52,461 nt of DNA. Source: an uncultured Christensenella sp. GTDB lineage: Bacteria > Bacillota > Clostridia > Christensenellales > Borkfalkiaceae. The position numbers were made by a program, and so were the translations under genes. The notes beneath the pieces are model-generated. The model was given only the letters and a program-made list of their open reading frames with translations, was not told the DNA's origin and ran no database searches. Shown here piece after piece: positions 1-8,109 of this stretch (position 1 is the first letter of the stretch; every line of letters begins with the position of its first letter). The stretch spans positions 8,961 to 61,421 of the forward strand of contig CAJTRW010000009.1 in the NCBI GenBank assembly GCA_910578765.1, in the 5' to 3' direction.

Positions 1-26
1 TGGGGGGGGGGGCGGTTCGGTTTTTA

Positions 27-1007
27 TCAGTTAATAGTTTTTACCGTTCCGCGTTCTATAAGTTTACAGTCCAGCATTACCTGTTGCGAAGTTCTGCCTT
101 CAAGCATATATTCAATCTGCCTGAACGCCTGCTCTCCGAGACGGTTAAAATCCTGTTTCATAGTGGTCAGCTCGTAGGACGTGAATTTAAGCAGATTCAG
201 GTCGTCAAACCCTATTACCGAAATGTCGTCCGGCACCTTCTTTTCGCAAGCCTTAAACCCGTCTATAAGCCCCATAGCCATTATATCCGAACAGCTTATG
301 ACCGCGGTTACGTCGGTTTCGGCAAAAAACGTTGCCGCTTCTTCGCCGGAAGATTTCGTAAAGTCGCCGTAGTAAATATAGTCGTGGTTGTATTCTATCC
401 CGGCGCGCGCAAGCCCGAATATGTAGCCCGCAAGCCTGTCCGCCGACACCTGAGAATCGTTTTCGCCCATTAAAAAGCCTATTTTTCTGTGTCCGCGCTT
501 TGTAAGGTATTTTATCGCCTGCACAATCGCGTTGGTGTTTTCGCTTGAAACGGACGAGATTAAAGGCACGTCCGAAATTCTGTTGTCCAGAAGCACAAGG
601 GGAACGGTGGTGTTTTTAACCTGCTTGAAGATTCTGCTTTTGTAGTTCATTCCCACTATAAACGCCGCGCAGAAATTGTTTTGCAAAAGGTAGTCGTTAA
701 GAGAAAAGTCTTCGGGCTTGGAAACTACGTAATCAATCATAACTTCGTAATTGTTTGCAATCGCAATATCCGTGAACGATGAAATTACGTGGCTCAAAAC
801 GTTGTTGCGCGTGTCGGAGTCAACTCTCTCGTACATCGCGCAAATGCGCCGCGGCTTCTTTTTCGTTTTTAAATGATAGCCTGCTTCGGTTGCGTATTCT
901 ATTATTCTGTTTTTGGTTTCGTCCGCTATGTCTGAAGCGTCGTTCAGCGCCTTTGATACCGCGCTTATGGAAACGTTCAACGCTTCGGCAATTTCCTTAA
1001 TGGTCAT
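27..1007 (-). CDS. LacI-family transcriptional regulator of the maltodextrin operon
   Basis: The protein has 326 residues, the usual length for the family. The N-terminus (residues 2-21, TIKEIAEALNVSISAVSKAL) is a typical LacI helix-turn-helix, followed by the hinge and a periplasmic-binding-like effector domain (about 60-326). The start is supported by CGAGG at 1016-1020, 8 nt upstream of the ATG, and by its own promoter. It is divergent from malQ and the maltodextrin transport genes, and the space between carries TTTTCGAAAA-type palindromes. The inference is a cytoplasmic repressor that senses maltose or a maltodextrin and controls the operon and possibly itself. The family call is secure; the effector is inferred from context. 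Confidence 0.93.
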   Translation of the reverse strand: MTIKEIAEALNVSISAVSKALNDASDIADETKNRIIEYATEAGYHLKTKKKPRRICAMYERVDSDTRNNVLSHVISSFTDIAIANNYEVMIDYVVSKPEDFSLNDYLLQNNFCAAFIVGMNYKSRIFKQVKNTTVPLVLLDNRISDVPLISSVSSENTNAIVQAIKYLTKRGHRKIGFLMGENDSQVSADRLAGYIFGLARAGIEYNHDYIYYGDFTKSSGEEAATFFAETDVTAVISCSDIMAMGLIDGFKACEKKVPDDISVIGFDDLNLLKFTSYELTTMKQDFNRLGEQAFRQIEYMLEGRTSQQVMLDCKLIERGTVKTIN

Positions 1008-1028
1008 TTATCATACCTCGTACTTATA

Positions 1029-1057
1029 ATTATACTTTTTTGCGGCGTGCAAGTCAA
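1029..1057 (-). promoter_or_regulatory. Sigma-A promoter of the lacI-type gene
   Basis: On the minus strand TTGACT (1057-1052) and TATAAT (1034-1029) are separated by exactly 17 bp and lie about 20 bp upstream of the repressor start codon. Confidence 0.8.
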
Positions 1058-1140
1058 GTTTACTGCGCGGCGGTCAACCGCCTTTTTGGCGTCATATTTG
1101 AAAAATATATACATTTTTTTAGATTTATTAACATTTTCTA

Positions 1141-1168
1141 TTGACTTTTGCGAAAATTATGATATAAT
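1141..1168 (+). promoter_or_regulatory. Sigma-A promoter of the maltodextrin operon
   Basis: TTGACT (1141-1146) and TATAAT (1163-1168) are spaced by 16 bp, 58 bp upstream of malQ. CG-centred palindromes lie in the spacer and directly downstream, so a bound repressor would block RNA polymerase. No other good promoter was seen inside the operon. Confidence 0.85.
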
Positions 1169-1198
1169 ATTTTCGAAAATTAATTAGAATTTTCGAAC
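1147..1198. promoter_or_regulatory. Candidate LacI-type operators, three CG-centred sites
   Basis: A perfect 12-bp palindrome ATTTTCGAAAAT lies at 1169-1180. Related sites are TTTTGCGAAAA (1147-1157) and GAATTTTCGAAC (1187-1198). Their centres are about 23 and 20 bp apart, near two helical turns. They overlap the spacer, the -10 flank and the start of transcription. A central CG in an AT-rich palindrome is typical of LacI-family operators; assignment to the divergent repressor is inference. Confidence 0.65.
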
Positions 1199-1225
1199 AT
1201 AGGTGTTCGGTAAGTAAAATCGGTT

Positions 1226-2725
1226 ATGGCGAAAGGCAGAAATTTCGGAATACTGTTGCCTGTATCTTCATTGCCGTCGGGCGAGGGGATAGGTACACTC
1301 GGTACAGAAGCATACAACTTTGTTGATTTTTTGTCGGAATCGGGCGGAAAGATATGGCAGGTTTTGCCCCTTAACCCCACTAATTACGGCGACAGCCCCT
1401 ATCAGTCGTGTTCGTCCGACGCGTTGAACTATTATTTTATAGACTTGCAGCAGCTTGTATGCGACGGACTTCTGAAAAAGGGCGAAATAGTCCTTGAAGA
1501 ACTTTCTGACAGTCCTTTGAAAGTCAATTACGGCAAACAGTTCACGCAAAAGATTGCGCTTCTGAAAAAGGCGTTTTCAAGGTTTGACGGCGGCAGTGAA
1601 TTCGAAGATTTTGTAAATAGGGGCGAGTACTCCGATTTTGCCGTGTTTATGGCAATCAAGCAGAAGTTCAATCACGTTGCCTGGACCGAGTGGGAGCAGC
1701 CTTTCGGCGTTTACGACGAAGATACGGTTGCAAAGTTTATCGAAGAAAACAAAACAGAGTATCTTTTCTGGCAGTTTACACAATTTATTTTTCTGAAACA
1801 GTGGAACGCGCTTAAAAGTTACGCCAACTCGAAAGGCGTTTCGATAATGGGCGATATTCCCCTTTACGTCGCATACGACAGCGTGGAAGTGTGGAAGTAC
1901 GGCGAAAAACTTTTCAAAGTGAACGCAAACCGCAAACTGAAATGCGTTGCCGGTTGCCCGCCCGACGGATTTACCGAAGATGGTCAGCTCTGGGGCAATC
2001 CCGTGTACAACTGGGAAGAAATGCGCAACGACGGCTACGCCTGGTGGAAAGCGAGAATTGAAAAGTGCTTTAAACTGTTCGACGTTTTAAGGATAGACCA
2101 CTTCCGCGGTTTTGACAGATACTGGGAAGTACCCGCAGGCGACAGTACGGCAAGATACGGACATTGGGAAGACGGTCCCAAGGAAGAGCTGTTCAAAGAC
2201 ATACTCGCCTACAAAATTGTGGCGGAAGATCTGGGAGTCATAGACGACGGGGTTCGCCGCCTTATGAAAAACGTGGGATACCCCGGTATGAAAGTTCTGG
2301 AATTCGCTTTTGACGGAAAGGCGGACAACGAGCATAAACCTTCAAACCATACCGAAAATTTTGTGTGTTACACAGGCACGCACGACAATATGCCGCTTAA
2401 ACAGTATATAGACGATTTAAGCGAAGAGCAAAGGGCGGTCTTTGCCGAAGACGTGGTAAAAGAGAGCGGGATTTTAAATATTACCGCAAAAACCGCAACT
2501 TCGAAAGAGCTTTGCCGCAGCGTTGTAGAACTTGCTTTTGCAAGCAAATCGGACACGGCGATAGTCCCTGTCTGGGATTTGCTGGCGCTTGGCGGGGAAG
2601 CAAGGATAAACGAACCTTCTACCGTGTCGGACAAAAATTGGAGCAGAAGGTTTTTAAAGGAAGATTTTTCAAAAGAACTTTCCGGTTATCTTAAAAAAGT
2701 TTCAAAAAGGTCGAAAAGAGCGTAA
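1226..2725 (+). CDS. malQ: 4-alpha-glucanotransferase (amylomaltase), GH77
   Basis: Transfers 1,4-alpha-glucan segments between maltodextrins in the cytoplasm, releasing glucose and building longer chains for phosphorylase. The 499-residue length is normal for a short GH77 enzyme. The N-terminus (GILLPVSSLPS, then IWQVLPLNPT) is typical. The catalytic set is visible: nucleophile D291 in RIDHFRGF, acid/base E334 in VAEDLG, and D387 in YTGTHDN. It is the first gene of the operon, transcribed away from the repressor. The ribosome site is weak (purines GGTAAG at 1209-1214), but the conserved N-terminus begins at residue 7, so this ATG is credible. Confidence 0.96.
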   Translation: MAKGRNFGILLPVSSLPSGEGIGTLGTEAYNFVDFLSESGGKIWQVLPLNPTNYGDSPYQSCSSDALNYYFIDLQQLVCDGLLKKGEIVLEELSDSPLKVNYGKQFTQKIALLKKAFSRFDGGSEFEDFVNRGEYSDFAVFMAIKQKFNHVAWTEWEQPFGVYDEDTVAKFIEENKTEYLFWQFTQFIFLKQWNALKSYANSKGVSIMGDIPLYVAYDSVEVWKYGEKLFKVNANRKLKCVAGCPPDGFTEDGQLWGNPVYNWEEMRNDGYAWWKARIEKCFKLFDVLRIDHFRGFDRYWEVPAGDSTARYGHWEDGPKEELFKDILAYKIVAEDLGVIDDGVRRLMKNVGYPGMKVLEFAFDGKADNEHKPSNHTENFVCYTGTHDNMPLKQYIDDLSEEQRAVFAEDVVKESGILNITAKTATSKELCRSVVELAFASKSDTAIVPVWDLLALGGEARINEPSTVSDKNWSRRFLKEDFSKELSGYLKKVSKRSKRA

Positions 2726-2780
2726 ATGTTCTTTTAAATAAAAATTAAAGTTTTATTTTCTTAATAATGAGGAGGAATTT

Positions 2781-4085
2781 ATGAAGAAAAAAGGCATTAT
2801 TTCACTTATTGCCTGCGGCGCAATCGCCGTTGGCGCAACGCTTGGCATGACGGCTTGCAAATCGAACAAGGGTATAACGGTATGGGCGTCGCAGGACGAA
2901 CAGGAAACCCTTAAAAAGATGATTGCGCAGTTCCAGGAAGCGAACCCCGATTTCGACACCCCCATCAATACGGGCGTTGTCGGCGCGGGCGACGCGGTTT
3001 CAAAACTGTCCACCGACGCAACTGTAGGCGCGGACGTTTACTGCTATGCGAACGACCAGCTTGTCGAACTTATCAACTATTCGGCTCTCGCTCCCATACC
3101 CGATACTACGGTAGCAAAACTTAAAGAAGAAAACGACGCAAATTCCGTAGAAGCGGGACTTTTCAACGGCAAATATTACGGCTATCCGTACGCTGCGGAT
3201 AACGGCTATTTCCTTTATTACAACAAGAGTATAATGACCGAAGAAGATGCGGGTTCGCTTGACACTCTTCTTGCTAAGTGCGAAGCGGAAGGTAAATATT
3301 TCATTTACAATATGCCCGAAGCATGGTACACGGGCGCGTTCTTCCTTGGCACGGGTGAAAACTGCGTGGGCGGAACTTATACCGTAGAGTACGAAGCCAA
3401 GGTTGTTTCCAAGTCGTACACCAATTTCGGCGAAAAAGTAAGCGGCAGCGACTATACCATAGCGCAGGTCGGCACGCAGGCAATGATAGAATTGAATAAA
3501 AATTCTTACTTCGTCAGCGGCGACGACAAAACAATTTCCGACTATCTCAACGGTAACGGCAAAGTAACCAAATTCGGCGCGTGCATTTCCGGTACCTGGA
3601 ATGCCGAAACCATCCAGAAAAAGCTGGGCGACGGCTATGCCGCTACAAAGCTGCCCAAGTTCCACAGCACGCTCACAAATAAAGATTATCAGATGGGTTC
3701 GCTCACCGGTTACAAACTTTTCGGTGTAAACCCCAACTCCAAGCATCTTGCCGAAGCGCACCAGCTTGCCGCTTTCCTTTCCGGCGAGCAAATGCAGGAA
3801 TTGAGATTCAACGATTTGCAGACGGGACCTTCAAACAAGAAAGTCGCGCAGCTTGACGCAGTAAAGCAGAACATTGCTCTCTCCGCGCTGGTTGCACAGG
3901 CTCCCTATGCTACTATGCAGGGCGCGTTCCCCGGCTCTTACTGGGACGCAATGAAAGGTCTCGGCGGAAACGTACAGGGATTGAAACCCACCATTACGAC
4001 CGTAACCGTAAGCGATACCGATTTAAGTATGACCGACGCGCTTAAAAAGTTCATAAAAGATTTCGAAACAGGAATGGACGAATAA
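2781..4085 (+). CDS. malE: Maltodextrin-binding lipoprotein of an ABC importer
   Basis: Extracellular solute-binding protein, family 1. It has a lipoprotein signal peptide: KKK, a hydrophobic stretch 5-22, and a lipobox MTAC with C26 as the lipidated residue. The mature part (ITVWASQDE, then a cluster-B sugar-binding fold, with YPYAADNGYFLYYNK near 133-147) matches maltose-type binding proteins. The 434-residue length is normal. A strong GAGGAGG (2769-2775) stands 5 nt from the ATG. It lies between malQ and the two permease genes and should capture maltose or maltodextrins outside the membrane. Exact ligand is inferred from context. A stable hairpin follows the gene. Confidence 0.93.
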   Translation: MKKKGIISLIACGAIAVGATLGMTACKSNKGITVWASQDEQETLKKMIAQFQEANPDFDTPINTGVVGAGDAVSKLSTDATVGADVYCYANDQLVELINYSALAPIPDTTVAKLKEENDANSVEAGLFNGKYYGYPYAADNGYFLYYNKSIMTEEDAGSLDTLLAKCEAEGKYFIYNMPEAWYTGAFFLGTGENCVGGTYTVEYEAKVVSKSYTNFGEKVSGSDYTIAQVGTQAMIELNKNSYFVSGDDKTISDYLNGNGKVTKFGACISGTWNAETIQKKLGDGYAATKLPKFHSTLTNKDYQMGSLTGYKLFGVNPNSKHLAEAHQLAAFLSGEQMQELRFNDLQTGPSNKKVAQLDAVKQNIALSALVAQAPYATMQGAFPGSYWDAMKGLGGNVQGLKPTITTVTVSDTDLSMTDALKKFIKDFETGMDE

Positions 4086-4102
4086 TTTAATTAACACAAT
4101 AT

Positions 4103-4137
4103 ACCGCGGGGCAAAGTTTACTTTGCCCCATTGCGGT
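4103..4137 (+). promoter_or_regulatory. Intercistronic stem-loop between binding protein and permease genes
   Basis: A 9-bp GC-rich stem GGGGCAAAG/CTTTGCCCC (4108-4116 with 4121-4129, loop TTTA) is extended by ACCGC/GCGGT. No T-run follows, so it is not a good terminator. Such hairpins after malE commonly protect the upstream mRNA from 3' exonucleases or attenuate partly, giving more binding protein than permease. Confidence 0.7.
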
Positions 4138-4156
4138 AAAACAGGGGTGAAAAATA

Positions 4157-5686
4157 ATGACTCAGAACGTCACGGAACTGGATTACCTTAAAATGTCGGC
4201 GTGGCAGAAATTCTGCTATAAATTCGTATCGTTTTTTAAGGCTATCCCGTTGTTGTTTTTAAACTTTTTCAAAGTCAGAATCCCCGCCGCGGCAAAACGC
4301 GTGGGGCTGTGGTTTAAAAACTTCGGTCTTACAATTTATTCGGCGGCAAAGTACGGCGACTGGAAAACGAGATTTTCATTCGTATTATTCGGCTTTTCGC
4401 AGCTCGCCAGAAAGCAGTGGTTAAGGGGACTTCTGTTTTTAGCTTTCGAGACAATGTTCATACTGTATATGGCGTTGTTCGGCTGGCAGTACCTTGGAAT
4501 GATGGGTACGCTGGGTACGGTTGAAAGCCAGTGGGTTGAAAATCCCTGGACGGGGCTTGAAGAACTTGTCCCCGGCGACAACAGCCTTTTAATACTGCTG
4601 TACGGACTTTTGACCATTATATTTATGCTGGCGTTTGTTTACGCCTGGTATCACAGTATCAGGTCGGCTTACAACACCCAGCAGATAGAAGAAGCAAGGC
4701 AGCGCCTTGCAACCGCGAAGGACGACGTTAAATCGTTCGTGGACGACCAGTATCACAAAACTCTTCTGGCAGTGCCTTTGGCGGGACTTACCATATTCAC
4801 CATATTGCCCATAATCTTTATGATTTTTGTGGCGTTCACAAACTACGATAAAGCACATACGCCCCCGGGAAGTTTGTTCACCTGGGTAGGATTTCAGAAC
4901 TTTATCAAAGTGTTCGGCGGCGGTATGGCAGGCGGCACGTTCGGGCGTACATTCGGCAGAGTGTTGCTGTGGACGGTAGTCTGGGCGTTTTTTGCGACTT
5001 TTTCAAACTATATCTTAGGTATTATAGTTGCGTTGATGATAAATAAAAAGGGCATACGGTTTAAAAAGCTGTGGCGTACTGTTCTCGTTATGACGATAGC
5101 CGTTCCGCAGTTTGTGTCCTTATTGCTGATGGGGCAGATGCTCGGCGACCACGGTATTATAAACAATATGTTGAAGTCGTGGGGGCTGGTCAAAGATTAT
5201 ATACCGTTCCTGTCCGACGGCTTGCTTGCAAAGGTCACTATTATAGTAGTAAACATCTGGGTAGGTATTCCGTTTACGATGCTGATTTCAACGGGAATAC
5301 TTATGAACATTCCCGAAGATTTGTACGAGTCGGCAAGAATAGACGGCGCGGGTCCCGTAAAAGCCTTTTTCAAGATTACGCTGCCCTATATGCTGCACGT
5401 CACGGCGCCCTATCTTATAACCCAGTTTATAGGCAACCTTAACAATTTCAACGTTATATTCCTTCTGACTTACGGCGGCGGTCCGTCGTTGCCGTTACTG
5501 GGGTACGACGTCACGGCGACGGATACCGATTTGCTGATAACCTGGCTGTATAAGCTGATTTTCCGCAACAACGACTACGGCGTAGCTTCGGTTATAAGCA
5601 TTATGATGTTCTTAATGACGGCAGTTGTTTCGCTGGTGGTTTATAACCGTTCAAGCGCAGTAAAGAACGAGGAGGATTTCATGTGA
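4157..5686 (+). CDS. malF: Maltodextrin ABC transporter permease, MalF-like
   Basis: Inner-membrane permease, 509 residues, about eight membrane segments (near 90-110, 142-164, 202-227, 268-297, 305-330, 353-382, 412-440, 474-496) with a long N-terminal extension and a cytoplasmic stretch rich in charged residues (168-198), as in MalF. The coupling EAA loop is EDLYESARIDGAG at about 386-398 and would contact the ATPase. AGGGGTG at 4143-4149 serves as ribosome site. It overlaps the start of the next permease and pairs with it to form the channel. Confidence 0.94.
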   Translation: MTQNVTELDYLKMSAWQKFCYKFVSFFKAIPLLFLNFFKVRIPAAAKRVGLWFKNFGLTIYSAAKYGDWKTRFSFVLFGFSQLARKQWLRGLLFLAFETMFILYMALFGWQYLGMMGTLGTVESQWVENPWTGLEELVPGDNSLLILLYGLLTIIFMLAFVYAWYHSIRSAYNTQQIEEARQRLATAKDDVKSFVDDQYHKTLLAVPLAGLTIFTILPIIFMIFVAFTNYDKAHTPPGSLFTWVGFQNFIKVFGGGMAGGTFGRTFGRVLLWTVVWAFFATFSNYILGIIVALMINKKGIRFKKLWRTVLVMTIAVPQFVSLLLMGQMLGDHGIINNMLKSWGLVKDYIPFLSDGLLAKVTIIVVNIWVGIPFTMLISTGILMNIPEDLYESARIDGAGPVKAFFKITLPYMLHVTAPYLITQFIGNLNNFNVIFLLTYGGGPSLPLLGYDVTATDTDLLITWLYKLIFRNNDYGVASVISIMMFLMTAVVSLVVYNRSSAVKNEEDFM

Positions 5687-6555
5687 TGACAAAGAAATTC
5701 CGCAGTAAAAAAGCAGCAGAGCGCGGCGCAAACGCGGCGATATATATAATTCTCGTAATTATAAGCGTAATCTGGCTGTTCCCGTTCTTCTTTCTGGTAA
5801 TACAGTCGCTTCGCGGCGAAGAAGGCGCTTCAACAATGTATTTCTGGCCGCAGCAGTGGACGTTTGACAACTATATCGGGTTGTTCACCGATACCGATAA
5901 GTTCAACTTCCCGCGCTGGTACGGAATTACCCTTGTAATTTCGGTAGTGGTAACGCTTATCCAGACCACGATAGTGCTTATAACCAGTTACGCGCTTTCG
6001 CGTCTGCGTTTCAAAATGAGAAAGCCCTTAATGAACCTTATGCTTGTTTTGGGCATGTTCCCCGGCTTTATGTCAATGACGGCAGTGTACTTCATTTTGA
6101 AACTTGTGGGACTTACGCAGAATATGGGACTTGTGGGTCTGATTCTTGTGTACGTGGCAAGCTCTTGTATGGGTTACTATATATGCAAAGGCTTCTTTGA
6201 CACGATCCCCAAATCGCTGGACGAAGCGGCAAGAATAGACGGCGCAAACAGGCAGACGGTATTTTTCAAAATCATTCTGCCGCTTGCAAAGCCCATAATC
6301 ATATACACAATACTGACCGCGTTTATGGCACCTTGGGGCGAGTATATGTTCGCGTCGCTTATAGTTAACGGCGACCCCGACAACTTCAACATTGCGGTAG
6401 GTCTGTGGGAGATGCTTAACAGGGAAACCATAAACGAATACTTCACGCGTTTCTGCGCGGCTTCGGTAGTCGTTTCCATTCCTATCACAATACTGTTCTT
6501 CTGCCTGCAAAGGTACTACGTTCAGGGCGTTACGGGCGGTTCCGTAAAAGGGTAA
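5683..6555 (+). CDS. malG: Maltodextrin ABC transporter permease, MalG-like
   Basis: Second channel subunit, 290 residues, six membrane segments, EAA loop DEAARIDGANRQTVF in the C-terminal third. GAGGAGG (5669-5675) serves either a GTG at 5683 (7 nt spacer) or an ATG at 5686 (10 nt). The ATG forms a TGATG overlap with the malF-like stop codon, which implies translational coupling. Either start gives practically the same protein (one residue less). Partner is the MalF-like protein; energy comes from the ATPase gene further down. Confidence 0.94.
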   Translation: MMTKKFRSKKAAERGANAAIYIILVIISVIWLFPFFFLVIQSLRGEEGASTMYFWPQQWTFDNYIGLFTDTDKFNFPRWYGITLVISVVVTLIQTTIVLITSYALSRLRFKMRKPLMNLMLVLGMFPGFMSMTAVYFILKLVGLTQNMGLVGLILVYVASSCMGYYICKGFFDTIPKSLDEAARIDGANRQTVFFKIILPLAKPIIIYTILTAFMAPWGEYMFASLIVNGDPDNFNIAVGLWEMLNRETINEYFTRFCAASVVVSIPITILFFCLQRYYVQGVTGGSVKG

Positions 6556-6558
6556 ACT

Positions 6559-8094
6559 ATGAAGAAAAAATTAACGGCTATAATATGCACGGTGGTTGCG
6601 GCTTTAACATGTTTTTGCGCGGTAATAGGTTTTTCAGCGTGTAAAAAAGACGGCGGGTCGGTGACCCTTCTCGAAGAGAATATAATAGACGACAACTACG
6701 ACAACTATTACGAAATTTTCGTGTATTCGTACTGCGATTCGGACGGGGACGGCTACGGCGATCTGAACGGCATAACCCAGAAACTGGACTATATACGCGA
6801 TATGGGATATACGGGAATCTGGCTTATGCCCATAATGCCCGCCGCAAGCTATCACGGTTACGACGTCACCGACTACTATTCGGTAAATAAAAAGTACGGC
6901 ACGTTGCAGGATTATTCAAACCTTATAACCGCGGCGCATGAAAAGGGCATTAAGGTCATTATCGACCTTGTGGTAAACCACACGTCTTCGCAGCACCCCT
7001 GGTTCACGTCGGCAGTCAATTATAAAAACGGTAACGGCGGAAACGGCGCGTATGCGGACTGGTACAACTTCTCCGAAACCCAGTTGCCCAAGTATTATAA
7101 AAACGGCAATATCTGGTACGAAGGTCAGTTTGACTACGGTATGCCCGACTTGAATCTGTCAAACGAAGCCGTCAGGGCGGAAATTGACAAAATTATAAAA
7201 TTCTGGCTTGAAAAGGGTACCGACGGATTCCGTCTCGACGGCTGTCTGTACTACTGCGACGGCAGGGAAGCAAGCGTTGAAGTTTGCAAATTCATCAAAG
7301 ATACGGCTTCCAAATACAATAAGGACGCCTATATCGTAGGCGAAGCGTGGGAAGGAAAATCCACGATAGAGCAGTTTTACGAAAGCGGCGCGGACAGCTT
7401 TTTCTACTTCCCCGCGGCGGGTAAAGGCGACATTGTTTCAGCCGTGAACGCAAACTCGGCGCTTTACGCTTACAGGGCGATGAACAACTGCGCGAAAGCC
7501 GCAGGCGACTATATCCCCGCGCCCTTCCTTTCAAACCATGACAACGGCGTTGCAAGAATTATGGGAAGAATGGCAAGGAACGAAGAAAAAGCGAAATTCG
7601 CTTACGGACTTTTGTCAATGTTCTCGGGCAATACGTTTACCTACTACGGCGACGAGATAGGCATGATTGCGCAGAATCCCGCCAGCGACCCCGATTTAAG
7701 AGTGGGTATGCTGTGGGACAACAAGCAGACCAATATGACGACGTTGCCGATGGGCGCAGGTTCGCAATACATTTACGACGGCGTTGCAGAGCAGCTCAAA
7801 GACAAAAATTCCATACTCAACTATTACAAACTTTGCAACAATGCAAGAAACGCCTTTCCCGCAATTATGCGCGGCTCTACCGAAAGAACCGTTCTGGAAG
7901 ACAGCGAAGTTTTGTATATAACGAAAACGTATAAAGAACAGAGCCTTAAAATAGTAATCAATCTCGGCGCGGAAAGAAAAAAGGTTGAAGACATACAAGG
8001 TACGCTTGCGCAGACCATCTGCGTCACCGGCGGCGTAAAAATGAGCGGAACAACTCTTTCTATGCCCAGATACTCAATAGCAATTTTAACTTAA
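6559..8094 (+). CDS. Alpha-amylase family (GH13) lipoprotein
   Basis: Cleaves alpha-1,4-glucans outside the cell to oligosaccharides for the importer. The 511-residue protein has a lipoprotein signal with lipobox FSAC, C28. GH13 regions are complete: region I DLVVNH (136-141), nucleophile D227 in GFRLDG, acid/base E262 in GEAWEG, transition-state stabiliser D328 in SNHDNG. It starts 3 nt after the MalG-like stop codon. The SDGDGYGDLNGI segment (61-72) is typical of the oligo-1,6-glucosidase/neopullulanase side of GH13, so exact bond preference is open. Surface anchoring next to the binding lipoprotein suggests direct hand-over of products. Confidence 0.94.
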   Translation: MKKKLTAIICTVVAALTCFCAVIGFSACKKDGGSVTLLEENIIDDNYDNYYEIFVYSYCDSDGDGYGDLNGITQKLDYIRDMGYTGIWLMPIMPAASYHGYDVTDYYSVNKKYGTLQDYSNLITAAHEKGIKVIIDLVVNHTSSQHPWFTSAVNYKNGNGGNGAYADWYNFSETQLPKYYKNGNIWYEGQFDYGMPDLNLSNEAVRAEIDKIIKFWLEKGTDGFRLDGCLYYCDGREASVEVCKFIKDTASKYNKDAYIVGEAWEGKSTIEQFYESGADSFFYFPAAGKGDIVSAVNANSALYAYRAMNNCAKAAGDYIPAPFLSNHDNGVARIMGRMARNEEKAKFAYGLLSMFSGNTFTYYGDEIGMIAQNPASDPDLRVGMLWDNKQTNMTTLPMGAGSQYIYDGVAEQLKDKNSILNYYKLCNNARNAFPAIMRGSTERTVLEDSEVLYITKTYKEQSLKIVINLGAERKKVEDIQGTLAQTICVTGGVKMSGTTLSMPRYSIAILT

Positions 8095-8109
8095 AAGGAA
8101 GGGGAAAAT

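Noticed and set aside
1..12. G-rich run at the window start
   Set aside because: Eleven G in a row at the very edge is probably an assembly or sequencing end artefact; no function can be supported.
3000..3791. 263-codon antisense frame within the binding-protein gene
   Set aside because: It is an exact shadow of a well-supported gene, without promoter or ribosome site; GC-rich codon use creates such frames.
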